Shown: positions 1 to 12,319 of the stretch, piece by piece | Numbering within the stretch: the stretch's first letter is position 1 | Layout of the letters: each line of letters begins with the position of its first letter | From: Calamus simplicifolius | Taxonomy: Eukaryota; Streptophyta; Magnoliopsida; Arecales; Arecaceae | Reading direction: 5' to 3' | Length of the DNA stretch: 64,000 nucleotides | Assembly: GCA_900491605.1 (NCBI GenBank) | Contig: UESW01003828.1 | Location: 1,422,259-1,486,258 of the forward strand | Notes under the pieces: model-generated | What the model was told of the DNA's origin: nothing | What the model saw: only the letters and a program-made list of their open reading frames with translations | The model's database searches: none | Translations under genes and position numbers: made by a program

Positions 1-1483
1 CCCAGGTGTCTGGGGAGTATGAGGCCCGGGACCCGGTTATGTCCCAGTATCTAAGCAAGGTTAAACTACTAATTCCCTTGTTAGATCACTTCACCATTAG
101 TTACATCCCTAGAGGGGAGAATGCTAGAGCTGATATGTTGGCCCGACTTGCTACGTCCGCGGACAGCTCCATGGGCAGAACCTACATTGAGTATCTGGAG
201 ACACCCAGCATCGAGGCCGCGGAAGAATCTTTGCCAGTTGCCCAAGAAGAAACTTGGATGGGCGTGTATATCCGATACTTGAAGGACGGCGTCCTCCCAG
301 TTGACCATGAGGAAGCCAGGCTACTCAAGCGGAGGGCCTCCAAGTTTGTACTGCTAGACGGCCGACTCTACAAAAGATCCTTCTCCCAACCTCTCCTCAA
401 GTGCGTCAGCTCAGCAGACGCGGATTATATTCTTAGGGAAATTCATGAGGGCATTTGTGGGAATCATTCAGGAGGCCGATCTCTGGCGTGTAAAGCCCTC
501 CGACAAGGATATTATTGGCTGACCATGCAAGAAGATGCAACTGAACTAGTGAAAAGATGTGGCCAATGTCAACGGTATGCCTGTATTCAGCGACAACCAG
601 CTTCTCAGCTAAACCCTCTTTTTGCTCCCTGGCCTTTCGCTCAGTGGGGCATGGACATTCTCGGCCCTTTCCCTCCGGCATCAGGACAGCAAAATTCCTA
701 CTTGTCGCTGTCGATTATTTACTAAGTGGGTCGAGGCCGAAGCACTCACCAAGATCACTGAAGCCAAGGTCAAAGCCTTTTTCTGGAAAGCCATTATTTG
801 TCGATTCGGCATACCTCATACTCTTGTCACCGACAACGGCCGATAGTTCGACAATGCTGCCTTCAAGACTTTTTGCACCGATCCCGGCATTACGCATCGA
901 TTCGCCTCCATCGGCCATCCGCAATCTAATGGAGAGGCCGAGGTTACGAATCGTATAATATTACGGGGACTGAGGACCAGGCTGGATACGTCCAAAGGGA
1001 AGTGGGTAGAAGAACTCCCGAGTGTGCTCTGGGCATACCACACGACTCCCAGGACACCGACAGGAGAGACGCCGTTTAATCTGGTCTTCGGTTCCGAAGC
1101 TGTTATCCCAGTCGAGATTGGCATGCCAAGCATTCGAGTAGAATCATATGACGAAGCTGATAACCTCCCTAATTTAAGAGCCAGTCTCGACCTCATTGAT
1201 GAAGCGAGGGACCAAGCTCAGGTTAATGGCGGCCTATCAGCAGCGGGTGGCGAGGTACTATAATACCCGCGTCCGCTCCAAAAGCTTCCGTCAAGGAGAC
1301 TTGGTTTTGAGAAAGGCCTCAGTATCCAAACCAACGGAGGGGGGCAAACTATCCCCGAACTGGGAGGGGCCCTACCGAGTAGCAAAAGTCCTTCACCGTG
1401 GAGCGTATCGACTTGAAGATCTGAATGGGCGATCGATCCCCCGAACGTGGAACGCGGATAATCTCCGACAATACCATCAGTAA
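1..1483 (+). pseudogene. Tat-lineage Ty3/gypsy pol 3' end (second RNase H, integrase)
   Basis: This is the C-terminal part of a gypsy polyprotein that would reverse-transcribe and integrate the element. The first ~60 codons contain an ENARADMLARLA block typical of the extra, archaeal-type RNase H of Tat elements. An HHCC zinc-binding domain follows at about 430-600 (H..H then CGQC), then the integrase core with MDILGPFP as the first Asp and VTDNGR as the second. The coding frame is broken: a frameshift near 715-725, a TAG in place of the expected Gln after VTDNGR at about 844, and another frameshift near 1200. The C-terminal segment (RQGDLVLRK, PYRV, NADNLRQYHQ) ends in TAA at about 1481. No chromodomain is seen. 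The 5' half of the element lies outside the window. Lineage is from the RNase H motif and the 3' architecture; the call as a dead copy is firm. Confidence 0.88.
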
Positions 1484-1544
1484 TGTAATAAATGTACTTG
1501 TCCAAAGATTAATGAATGCACATATTTGGAGACTTCTGTGAAGC

Positions 1545-2862
1545 AGCCCTTCAAAGGAGCTAGGCGGCCCCACGGTCCTAAGGACACCCTCAGGCCAGTA
1601 TCATTTACCCCTGAGGAGGTTCAAGTCCTGACTTAGGTGGCCCCATCTCAAACTCTTGGGTAGGTATCCGACTACCCCCAAGAGGTAGCCCTTCAAAGGA
1701 GCTAGGCAGCCCCACGGTCCTAAGGACACCCCCAGGCCGGTATCATTTACCCCTGAGGAGGTTCAAGTCCTGACTTAGGCGGCCCCATCTCAAACTCTTG
1801 GGCAGGTATCCGACTACCCCCAAGAGGCAGCCCTTCAAACGAGCTAGGCGGCCCCACGGTCCTAAGGACACCCCCAGGCCTGTAACATTTACCCCTGAGG
1901 AGGTTCAAGTCCTGACTTAGGCGGCCCCATCTCAAACTCTTGGGCAGGTATCCGACTACCCCCAAGAGGCAGCCCTTCAAAGGAGCTAGGCGGCCCAACG
2001 GTCCTAAGGACACCCCCAGGCTGGTAACATTTACCCCTGAGGAGGTTCAAGTCCTGACTTAGGCGGCCCCATCTCAAACTCTTGGGCAGGTATCCGACTA
2101 CCCCCAAGAGGCAGCCCTTCAAAGGAGCTAGGCGGCCCCACGGTCCTAAGGACACCCCCAGGTCGGTATCATTTACCCATGAGGAGGTTCAAGTCCTGAC
2201 TTAGGTGGCCCCATCTCAAACTCTTGGGCAGGTATCCGACTACCCCCAAGAGGCAGCCCTTCAAAGGAGCTAGGCGGCCCCATGGTCCTAAGGACACCCC
2301 CAGGCCGGTATCATTTACCCCTGAGGAGGTTCAAGTCCTGACTTAGGCGGCCCCATCTCAAACTCTTGGGCAGGTATCCGACTACCCCCAAGAGGCAGCC
2401 CTTCAAAGGAGCTAGGCGGCCCCACGGTCCTAAGAACACCCCCAGGCCGATAACATTTACCCATGAGGAGGTTCAAGTCCTGACTTAGGCGGCCCCATCT
2501 CAAACTCTTGGGCAGGTATCCGACTACCCCCAAGAGGCAGCCCTTCAAAGGAGCTAGGCGGCCCCATGGTCCTAAGGACACCCCCAGGCTGGTAACATTT
2601 ACCCTGAGGAGGTTCAAGTCCTGACTTAGGCGGCCCCATCTCAAACTCTTGGGCAGTATCCGACTACCCCCAAGAGGCAGCCCTTCAAAGGAGCTAGGCG
2701 GCCCCACGGTCCTAAGGACACCCCCAGGCCGGTAACATTTACCCCTGAGGAGGTTCAAGTCCTGACTTAGGCGGCCCCATCTCAAACTCTTGGGCAGGTG
2801 TCCGACTACCCCCAAGAGGCGGCCCTTCAAAGGAGCTGGGCGGCCCCGCAGTCTAAAGACGT
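1545..2862 (+). repeat. 142-bp minisatellite in Tat element 3' region (about 9.3 copies)
   Basis: The word AGCCCTTCAAAGGAGCTAGG (or a variant) recurs at 1545, 1687, 1829, 1971, 2113, 2255, 2397, 2539, 2679 and 2821. This gives a strict 142-bp period with one 140-bp unit. Each unit also carries TTACCCCTGAGGAGGTTCAA and CTCAAACTCTTGGGCAGG. Copies differ by only a few bases, so the array is young or homogenised. It starts about 60 bp after the pol stop, where Tat elements have a long non-coding 3' region that often holds tandem repeats. Long reading frames here on the minus strand are only the repeat read through. Confidence 0.97.
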
Positions 2863-3215
2863 CCCCGGGATGGTCTCGATGGCCTTACAATTTTGGGAAC
2901 CTCCCCGGAACAATACCGTTCCTCCTGAGGTAATATGCCTGGGAAACGACCCTAGAATTCAAATTTAGCACCAACCTACGGGCGGACCCTTCATTCCCCC
3001 TTTGTAACGGGTAAAAATTAGAAGATAAATAATTGAAGCGTCGGGTGAGTAAAAAGTAGCATTCACTCGTTTAGAAAGCCAGATCGCTGTAAAGCTTTAT
3101 AAAGTACTGCCCATAAGCCCGCATCAACGGTTTACAAAAAGGGTCCCCTAAAGACAAAACCAACAAAACCAAAAAAATAAAAAGACAAAATCAAAGCGAG
3201 CCTAGATGCCTCCCG
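2863..3215. other. Non-coding spacer between minisatellite and antisense ORF
   Basis: About 350 bp of unique sequence with no coding potential or repeat that I can see. It contains the last decayed bases of the array and the 3' flank of the antisense gene. It becomes A-rich near 3135-3200. Confidence 0.5.
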
Positions 3216-5566
3216 TTAGTCCTCGGAACGCTCCCTCTCGGTAGTCGGCCCGGAGGCCGGTTTCTCTGTCGCAGGCGCTCCTGTGGCAGGGACTTCAGCC
3301 GTCACTGCCCCATCCGCCGCATTGTCAACCTCAACGTCCGAAACTTCTTCATCCTCCCCAGGTTGAAAACGTTCAAGGCTTTCTAATTTGAAGTGCCGAG
3401 ATAGTCTCCGTTTACACCTCTCAAAGCCCTGAACAAAGGCGTCTATAGCGGCCTCATGTAGTTCCGACGCAAAATCTGGAGAATCCTTATATTTTTCGAT
3501 GGCTTCCTGAGCCCTAGCTTCGGCCGTAGCCACCTTTTCCTGAGCCCTAGCCTCGGCTGCAGCCACCCTCATCTAAACCTCCGTCTCCATTGCCGCCATT
3601 TTATCCAGAGCCTCCTTTGTGTCCCTCTCGGCCAAGGCCAATTTCTCCGCAGCGTCGCGAGCCGCGGCCTCCGCGTTGTCAGCCCGGTTCTCAGTATGTT
3701 CTAACCTGAGAACCGTTCCCTTTAACCTTTCTTCCGTGGGCAGCAGCTTCGCCCGGACTTCAGACAGCTGGGCGTCCAAGCTCTACAGTTCCTTCTCAGC
3801 CCTCTCCCGCCATGCTCGATAGTCTTCCTAGACAATCCGAAGGTCATGTAAGGCCTTCGATTCCCGGGCCTTCGTTTCCGCCAATTCTCTATCCAAGCTC
3901 TCACTACGAGATTTGGCCTTAGTCAGGTCCTCATGAAGTACGAAGAGGCCGTTAGACATCTGTGGTACACAATCGATAAATATCATAATTCCGTGATTGC
4001 AAAAAAAAAAAAATCATCATAACCCTACTTGGAGCGCGGCCGTGAACATGGTGTCAAAAGACTCCTCCTGTGATAGATTCCTCATTTTGGCCTGAAACCT
4101 TAGCAGGATCGAAAGCTTGAGAATTGTTTCCGATAGACAACTTTTATATGAGGCGCTCTGGCTAGGCATTTGGGAAGGATGAGGCGGACTCTCTAAGGTG
4201 TCCGAGGGAGCGGAGGTGCTTGCTTCTTTCAGTGATGACGGGCTGGACAGGTTGGTCTCGGCGACCTCTGTGCTCCCGAGCGACCCTCCGGCGCCCCTAG
4301 CGGGAGATGGGGCGGCCGCCACTAGGCTCCCCTCGGCAGGGCCCTCTATCGGTATTCCGTCGGGAGGATTTCCCTCTCCCTTGCTCTCCTCTATTAATGT
4401 AGCTTCAGGGAGAGCCGTCAGGGGCTGAATACTATGACCCAGTTCTCGACGGTAGGGCCTCTTCTGCTCAGTTCCTGCCGTCCCGCGGTCACTCCCTCCT
4501 CTCTTTCGAAGACCCGATATCAACGAATCTTGAGAAAACTTCATTGCTGCAATACAGAAAGCAAGAGGTTAGCTAAAAAGAGGGCACAGGATATATTAGC
4601 TGCGAAAATAAAATATACACTAAGGGACATCTATTCAAATACCAGATGTCCAAACAAGCAAGGAAGTTACAATAATAGTAATAAAACTCTTCGAGGCTCA
4701 CCGGGCGCTGCAGTCAGCGACACCGGCATGAATGTGATCTCCCGAAGATTGTCCTCCGATAGCAGTTCCCTACTGGGGGGCACGATGGTAGAAATCAAGG
4801 TGTTGAACAGTTCACGGTCTCCCTCATCAATACTGGAGTTCTGGTTAGAGCTAGTATCCGGAATACCCCAGCCTACGCTCAGCCCCCCAAATGCGCGTAA
4901 AGAATCGTGACTTCCATCCTTTAATTTTGGAAGGAAGGTTAAGCTTGAGGACCCTCTTAGGCCTCGACGCAAAGCTCCACCACCCATCCCTTACAGGGTT
5001 CCGTATCCTATACAATGCCCTAAATAAAGAGAGTCGGACAGAAGCCCCGTGAAAATAACAAAGCACTAGGAATGAAAAGATGACCCAAATAGAGTTGGGA
5101 GTAAGTTGAGCTGGAATGAGGCGATACCTATTTAACAAGTTTACAAAGAAAGGGTGCAAGGGCAATCGTAGACCGCCCTTAAAAAACTCCTCATACAAGG
5201 CGACCTTTCCTGGCTGTGTAAGGGTAACCCTATCCTCGGGGAGGGGGGCGGAAAGCCGAATGTTGCTGGGAATCCCAAACTGGGCCCTAAGGTTCCTAAG
5301 GTCCTGGGAAGTTGTAATGGAGGCGACTTCCGCCGGGCCAGCAGATTTAGAGTAATCGCTGGGAGCCCTACCTCACGGCTGGTGGATGAGGAGGAAGCCC
5401 TAGGAGATCGGGGTAACGACCTAGACACAGGCCGCATAGGCCGGGCGACAGGTTGATCCCTGCGGATGGCCACCCCTCTGAGGGCCTGGCGACGCGCCTG
5501 AAGAATCTCTTCATGGGAGGGCTCGATCATAGGGTTTTTACCTTTCCTATCTTGGAAGGGATCCAT
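3216..5566 (-). pseudogene. Antisense ORF block of the Tat element (Transposase_28-like protein)
   Basis: A minus-strand gene between pol and the 3' end of the Tat element. It starts with MDPFQDRKGKNP at 5566. After a frameshift near 5290 it shows LYEEFFKGGLRLPLHPFF and then PAQLTPNS (about 5200-5110) and SKIKGWKSRFF (about 4900). These match the plant 'putative gypsy type transposon' family (Pfam PF04195 as I recall it). After a second frameshift near 4920 comes VPPSRELLSEDNLREITFMP. A separate open block at 4544-4017 is Ser/Pro/Glu-rich. The last block, 3904-3216, is an Ala/Glu-rich coiled coil followed by DSPDFASELHEAAIDAFVQG. Plausible introns: an acceptor TTGCAG at about 4545; a donor GTAGGG at about 4028 with an acceptor CCACAG at about 3966. 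In-frame stops near 3572 and 3787 show decay. Antisense ORFs in this position are known for some Tat elements; their role is unknown. Confidence 0.72.
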
Positions 5567-5676
5567 GGAAAAAGAAAAGACAAAGGGATAGAGGGCAACT
5601 AACCTGGACTTCGAGAAGTAAGACCACGGGAGACTCTACAAGACAAAAGACAAAGGGATAGAGGGGACGGCCTCCC

Positions 5677-5683
5677 TTTTATA
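5677..5683 (-). promoter_or_regulatory. Candidate TATA box for the antisense ORF
   Basis: On the minus strand the sequence reads CCAAAATATAAAAGGG, with TATAAAA 111 bp upstream of the antisense ATG at 5566. The leader between them carries a direct repeat of GACAAAGGGATAGAGG (near 5579 and 5647). Position and sequence fit an RNA polymerase II core promoter, but no transcript evidence is available. Confidence 0.5.
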
Positions 5684-5929
5684 TTTTGGATGCAACGCCT
5701 CGAGCGCTGCAAAGCCACATGGCGATTTCCGAGAGAAGCCGGACAGGCGAAAAGACGCTATCTTCCTAGAGATACGCACCCCCCTTCCCCTTTTCCTTTT
5801 CATGAAACAACACTTATCAAAATTTAAAATTCAAACTTTTTCGCCCCTCTCCCTTGCTCATGTGCGACGCACCTGAGTACAAGGGACATGGGCGAAGGGG
5901 CATATGATATGGTTGGTAAACAGGAAATA

Positions 5930-6815
5930 AGATCGGGGTAATGGACGGCCCCAGCCCTGGGCCGCCCCAGGTTCCGGGCAGCACCCAGCTTCTGGGCGGC
6001 CCCTAGTTCTAGGCGGCCCTAGGTTCTAGGCGGCCTCCAGATCCTGGACGGCCCCTGGCCCTAGGCGGCCCCCAGGTCCTGGACGGCCCATAGTCCTAGG
6101 CGGCCCCCAGGTTCTAGGCGGCCCCCAGGTCCTGGATGGCCCCTAGCCCTAGGCGGCCCCCAGGTCCTGGACGGCCCCTAGTTCTAGGCGGCCCCCAGAT
6201 TCTAGGCGGCCTCCAGATCCTGGACGGCCCCTAGCCCTTGGCACCCCCAGGTCCTGGGCGGCCTCCAGGTCCTGGATGGCCCCTAGTCCTAGGCGGCCCC
6301 CAAGTTCTAGGCGACCACCAGGTCCTGGACGGCCCCTAGCCCTAGGCGGCCCCCGAGTCCTGGGCAGCCTTTAGGTCCTGGATGGCCCCTAGTCCTAGGC
6401 GGCCCCCAGGTTCCAGGCAGCCCCCAGCTTCTGGACGACCCCTAGTTCTAGGCGGCCCCCAGGTTCTAGGCAGCCCCCAGGTCCTGGACGGCCCCTGGCC
6501 CTAGGCGGCCCCCAGGTCCTGGACGGCCCCTAGTCCTAGGCGGCCCCCAGGTTCTAGGCGGTTCCCAGGTCCTGGACGACCCCTAGCCCTAGGCGGCCCC
6601 TAGGTCCTGGACGGCCCCTAGTTCTAGGCGGCCCCCAGATTCTAGGCGGCCCCCAGGTCCTGGACGACCCCTAGTCCTAGGCGGCCCCTAGCCCTAGGCG
6701 GCCCCCAGCTTCTGGATGGCCCCTAGTCTTAGGCAGCCCCTAGGTTCTGGACGGCCTCCGGGTCCTGGACGGCCCCTAGCCCTGGGCGGCCCCCAAGTCC
6801 TGGGCGGCCTCTAAT
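5930..6815. repeat. GC-rich 17-35-bp minisatellite
   Basis: About 890 bp of short imperfect units built on CTAGGCGGCCCCCAGGT and GGTCCTGGACGGCCCCTAG. These often pair into a ~35-bp higher unit and are sometimes replaced by an 18-bp variant. The array lies upstream of the antisense ORF promoter. Its core (CTAGGCGGCCCC, GGTCCTA) also occurs inside the 142-bp repeat at 1545-2862. It ends near CTGGGCGGCCTCTAATCTTG. Confidence 0.93.
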
Positions 6816-7391
6816 CTTGGGATCATTCTCGCATCAAAAGCACTAAACACGAGGAGTTATCGTGTCCTGAATAGAGATCGAGAATCATAAAGCATCATGA
6901 CGCTTTAAATAGCTCGAATAAGACAAACGCTGGAACATCGCCATTCATCGAAAAGCTCAAATAAAGAAGATACTGAGCACCTGTGTTAGGGCCAGATAAC
7001 TTCCTCTGACTCTAACATTCCCACTAACTCTGATATTCCCTTGGGAAAAACCGAGATCATCATAAAGATCCTTAGCTTCCGGAGCAAGTTTCTTAATACC
7101 TTTGCTAATAATTATTGATAAATAATCACGTGGCGTGCTCTCGTCTAAAGCTAATATTTATCTTACATGTTGACTTTCTAAGAAAAAGTGACTCAATGCT
7201 GACGATATGAAAAAAAAAAAAGAGATAAGAGGGGGGTGAGAGGGCCCTGAAGGAGGGTCTCTCTTCCCCCATTAGGAGATCTCGTAAACAAAAAAAGATA
7301 TACTGGTGATTCAGCATCAACATCTTTTATTGGTGGCAGATGGTGGTTACCTAATTTGATAAGACTGAATCTAAAGTTATACTCTATGTTC
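6816..7391. other. Junction of Tat element and copia element B
   Basis: No gene is seen. TGTTAGGGCC at 6984 could be the first bases of the Tat 3' LTR, cut short within about 130 bp. From roughly 7110 the sequence appears to belong to the 3' non-coding region of copia B, whose own 3' LTR I cannot find. The exact breakpoint is uncertain. Confidence 0.35.
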
Positions 7392-8455
7392 TTAAAATAA
7401 TTTCGTTTCGTAATGGTGCTTACGGTCAGTATGACGATTATCTTTCAGGATACCAGCAGTGTACTCCAATCTCTCCAAATGCATCATAATTTGAGATAGA
7501 GTCCCATACAAGGAGGAGATGTGGGGAATCATTGTGAAATCACTGGATGATGACACACTCTCCCCAAAGCTTCTAACGGACACAACGTTAGACACCCCTC
7601 TAATCAATTGCTGCAGCTGATCTTCATTCAGCCCAATAGTTGTGTGCTGATAGAGTTGATTAGAGGTTGCAAGAGGCTCAGGCACATAAGGGGGTATGGC
7701 AGGATTATCCTCACTCATAAAATCAAAGTCAAATTCAAAAGGTATACTAGGAGATGTAGCAGGTCCCTCCCCCTGAGCTGGTGAAACAGGTTCTTGCATC
7801 CTCTCCCTATTCCTAGTCCAACGGCCATCTACCTTAGAGATATCCATGCGGCAAAGAGTATGCTCATTGTAATACTCTGCATGATGCAATCTTGATGCTA
7901 CTTCATCGTTGAATCTAACTGCCAAATGTTTAAACACATGGGTGAGCAATAGGCCATAGGGTAGGGCCGCTCTAGTTCTACCTATAGCTTCCTTCGTTAC
8001 ACTTAACATCAATTCAGGGAAGTTCATTGAGGTCTCACTAACTACATGAAACATTATACTGAGATCCCTATCAGTGACCATATGGAAGCTGCCACTCCGG
8101 GGTACTAAAATTCTTGTTATTATGTGATGGAGCAATCTTATTTCAGCATTAAGATCTTTGGCTAATATTTTATCTATACTAGCTCCATCCTCAACACCAA
8201 GGATCATCTCTACTTTATAATCTTTACTCTCAGCAGAATCCTCAAATATACGATCAGTAGAAACTTTCAAAATAGATCCTAAGAGGACAAGATTAAGGTC
8301 AATCTTAACTCCTTTAACGCTAGATGAGAGACAACCTTCTCCAAAGCAAATATTGTGGTAAAATTTTCTAACTAAATTGGGATAAATAGGTACCTCAGTT
8401 TTTAGCATGAAACCAACCTTGGTTTTTCAATAATCTTCCAATATTGAATTGCTCA
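7392..8455 (-). pseudogene. Accessory ORF of copia B (plant transposon-protein-like)
   Basis: A 338-codon open frame (8408-7392) with YPNLVRKFYHNI, EIRLLHHIITRILVPRSG and LPYGLLLTHVFKHLAVRF. This resembles the widespread 'putative plant transposon protein' domain (Pfam PF20167 as I recall it). It has the same layout as the accessory ORF of element A at 12962-14333. The N-terminus is frameshifted: FNIGRLLKNQGW lies just upstream in another frame and matches FSIGRQIKELGW of A. The C-terminal half is less conserved and ends with a short helical segment. It sits 3' of RNase H, where some SIRE-like elements carry an extra, sometimes env-like, ORF. No signal peptide or membrane segment is visible. 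Function unknown. Confidence 0.72.
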
Positions 8456-8639
8456 AAGAATCAATGGATTTGAGTGCTGAAAGGGTTTAAATTTTTTTTC
8501 AAAAGCTAGGATCATTTAGATGGGTCAGCAAGGCTTCAAATGAACAAAATTTCATATCAAAATCATAATAACTAAAGAGTAGAAAAATTAAACAATTATG
8601 CTAACTCACTAAACTGAAGGGTCAAGCATGCCAAGCTCC

Positions 8640-10753
8640 CTTTTAATTTCATAAAACTTAGATTCATCAAGTGGTTTTATGAAAATATCAATGAGTTATT
8701 TACTAGTACACACAAATTTAAGCAATATATCACCATTATTAACATGATCTTTAATCAAATGATATCTAATTTTTATATATTTTATTCTAAAATACTGAAC
8801 AAGATTTTTAGTTAAATTGATTGCACTAATATTGTCACATCTTATGAAAATATTTTTAGTTTAATGTCATAATCTTCTAGTTGTTGCTTTATTCACAAGA
8901 TTTGAGCACAATAATTTTCAGCTGCAATGTATTTGACCTCAGCTGTAGATAGTACCACTAAAGTTCGCTTCTTGCTAAACTAAGAGATTAAGTTAACTCC
9001 TAGAAATTGATAAGTTTCACTAGTAAATTTTCTATCAATCTTATAACCAACAAAATCTGAGTCAGTATACCCTATTAAGTCAATACTAGATTGCTTTTCA
9101 TACCAAAGTCCAAGATTTTAATTTCATTTAAATATCTAAGGATTCTTTAACCAACAATCAAATGAGTTTCCTTAGGGTTTGCTTGATACCTAGTACACAT
9201 ACAAACACTAACTAGAATACCAGGACTACTAGCAGTCAAGTTCAATAAAGATTCTATCATGCTTCTATACAGTTTTAAATCAATACTTTTATCATTTTCA
9301 TTAAATTCTAATCTACAAGATGAGCTCATAAGGGTACTAATACTTTTGAAGTTCTTTATGCTAAATTTCTTTAATATCTCCTTGATATACTTGTTTTGGC
9401 TTACGAAGATCCCCTTTTGGATTGTTTGACTTAAAGTCCGAGAAATTAATTAAGTTCATCCATCATGCTCATCTCGAATTCTCCCTACATGAGCTTAGCA
9501 AAGTCTTGGCATAAAGAATCATTAGTAGTACCAAATATTATATCATCAACATAGATTTAAACAATCAATATATCATCATTTTCTCTTTTAATAAATAAAG
9601 TTGTATCCACATTTTCTCTAATAAAATTATTGCTGATCAAGAATTTGCTTAATCTATACCATACCAAGTTCGGAGTGCTTGTTTCAAACCAATTCTGCTT
9701 TGTTCAATTTGAAACATGGTTTGGAAATATATAATTTTCAAAACCGAATGGTTTCTCAATATATATTTGTTCAGTATATATCTATTAAGAAATGCACTCT
9801 TTACATCCATTTGATATAATTTGAAGTTCATGAAATATGCAAATCGAAGTAGTAATCTTATTGCTTCTAATCTAGCAATAAGAGTATAAGTTTCATCAAA
9901 ATCAATACATTCATCATTACATCCTTTAGCTACCAATCTAGCCTTATTTCTAACAATAGTTTCATATTCATCTAGTTTATTTCTAAACACCCATTTTGTT
10001 CCAATTATAGGATAGTCTTTAGGTCTATCAACTAGAGTCCACACATTGTTTCCTTCAAATTGATTTAATTATTCATGTATGGCATGAATCCAATCAATAT
10101 CATCTTTAGCATCATCATAAAATTTAGGTTTACTTTGAGAGACAAAAGCTAAATTATTATATGTATTTCTAAATGATGATTTAGTTCTAATACCATGTGA
10201 TGGATCACCTAGAATAAGTTCATTACGGTGACTATGGGCATACCTCCATTCCTTTTCTAATTCATGATAACCTTGAAGTTCATCTTGCTGAAATGAATCA
10301 TTACGATCATCTTGATTGACTTGATCATCTTCTCCTTTCTTCTTCTTTATTGTAAGCTCCTTTACTTCATCTTCCAGGATACCAACATCATCAATTACCT
10401 CTCTTCCTTGATAGAAGATCATTAGCTTCATCAAATACACATGAATTAACTCTTCTACCACCAAGATTTTCTTATTAAAAACTCTATATGCTTTACTAGA
10501 ATTTGACTAACTAAGAAATATTCCTTCATCAGATTTGGCATCAAATTTATCAAGATTAGATTTGTCATTATTCAAATAAAACATCGGCAACCAAAAACAT
10601 GAAAATATCCTATGTTTGGTTTTCTTCTTTTCAAAGTTTATAGAGGGTCTTTTTCAAAATAGGTCTAATCAAAGTACAATTTAAAATATAACATATTGTA
10701 TTAATAGCTTTAGCCCAAAAATATTTTGGGTGCTTGCTTTCACACAGCATGGT
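8640..10753 (-). pseudogene. Copia B pol: integrase end, reverse transcriptase, RNase H
   Basis: From high to low coordinate: the integrase C-terminal region (HPKYFWAKAINTICYILN, about 10760-10620); a spacer rich in charged residues (10464-10069); RT starting with TLVDRPKDYPIIGTKWVF (about 10040) and LYQMDVKSAFLN; the YVDD catalytic motif near 9550; and the copia RNase H region with RSMIESLLNLTASSPGILVSV at about 9260. Frameshifts and stops are frequent, for example just before YVDD. It is the downstream half of B; the upstream half resumes at 21172. Confidence 0.82.
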
Positions 10754-12319
10754 TGTTGGCCCAGATGGCAACCCAAGGAGGGGGGGTGAATTGGGTTCTT
10801 TTAAAAAAAGATTTAACACTTTAAAACTTAAAACCAAATTTCACAAAGATTAAGTATACTAGAGAAAGAAGCAGTAATTTAAAGTACAGTAAAAGAGAGA
10901 TAGAGACAAGAGCACGACAAACACAAGATATTTATAGTGGTTCGGTGTATCCAACACCTATGTCCACTCCCAAGCAACCCTTGGGTCCATACTATAATCC
11001 ACTGATTACAGCTGAGTTGTTTTACAAGCTCACAACTCCAACTTGTTGTTTTACACGGGGTCACAACGAACCCAGCCAGTTTTTCGGGCTCACCAGCACA
11101 AAATCCAAACCCAAGCTAATCTAGCTTGTTCCCAAGGTAAACTACCTCAACTAATTCAATCCCCCTGATTGAATTAGCAAACACCAAATTGATTTAAAGT
11201 TTACAACAATGCAAAGCTCCTTAAACGAGCAAATAAGCAATATAAGTAAACAAAGATTAGAAAAGCCTGTTTGAAGCGAATTTGATGTGAGCTTTTCTTC
11301 TTTTCCTCTTCTCTCTTGAAGGGTTCAATCAGGCCTCAGCTCAGATTCTTCACAAGGATTGCAGATGAGAAGTTGGAAAAATCAGGGCTTTTGCTCTCTT
11401 TTTCTTCACTTGAGAAATACTCCGATTTTGAGCTTGAATGCTTTGGATTTCTCTTTGAGCTTTCTGGAGTTGATGGATTTGAACTTTGACTCTTCCTCTT
11501 TGATTTCTTGCTCAAGACTTCTTGGATTTTTTAATTTATTTTCTCTATATTTTTTTTGTCTCTCTTTTTTAAATGGATGGTCTCCCTTTTTATAGATTCT
11601 CCTTAATCCATGATTAGGTAAAAAACTAGCCGTTATTTCTGTCCTTGGATTCCTCCTACACACAAGAAAAGTAGCCGTTAGAGATTAGGTGAGAAAATGT
11701 TACCGTTGGAGGCCGTTCTGACATTTTAAAAATTTGTTCCTGACAGGTTGGAGTCGACTCCAACTTTTCAGGTGTCGGCTCCAAGTCAAGTATCCAAAAA
11801 TAGAAAGTAAAAGTTCATTGAGGAGTTGGCTCCGAATAAGTTGAGTATCGACTTGCCACTTTCGGGTGTCGACCCCGGACTCCATAAGGTGTCGGCTCCA
11901 GAAATGCTCAAGAAAACACACTCTCTGCACTCAGGTTAGAGTCGGCTCTAGAGACTGTAAGTGTCGGCTCCCGAAATCTAGGTGTCGGCTCCCAAAAACT
12001 TGGTGTCGACTCCGAAAACTGAAACACAATAATCTTTTCGGTGTCCAGGTTGGAGTCGACTCTGAAACTCTGGGTGTCGATTTCAAACCGTGCCAAAAAT
12101 CAGGAAAAACATCTGATCCACCATGGGGTCGGCTCCAGACCAACTAGCTGTCGACTTCAGGCTCTGAATTTTGAAAAATACTTCTGGCATTTGATTGAAA
12201 ACAAGGTTCTTTATACATTTTGATTGATCAAATATTTTTAATTCCTGAAACCCTTGTTAAAATATAATGGATATACTCATGTCATTTATTAATCATCAAA
12301 ATCAATAATTGGGTCAACA
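10754..12319 (-). repeat. 3' LTR of copia A
   Basis: 1566 bp, bounded by TGTTGGCCC and GGGTCAACA on the plus strand. The middle (about 11745-12150) holds many copies of GGTGTCGGCTCC or GGAGTCGACTCC-type words, the latter palindromic. The polypurine tract is immediately to its right, which identifies it as the 3' LTR. Confidence 0.93.

Noticed and set aside
1747..2830. Minus-strand frames of 88-171 codons
   Set aside because: Read-through of the 142-bp tandem repeat; the peptide simply repeats.
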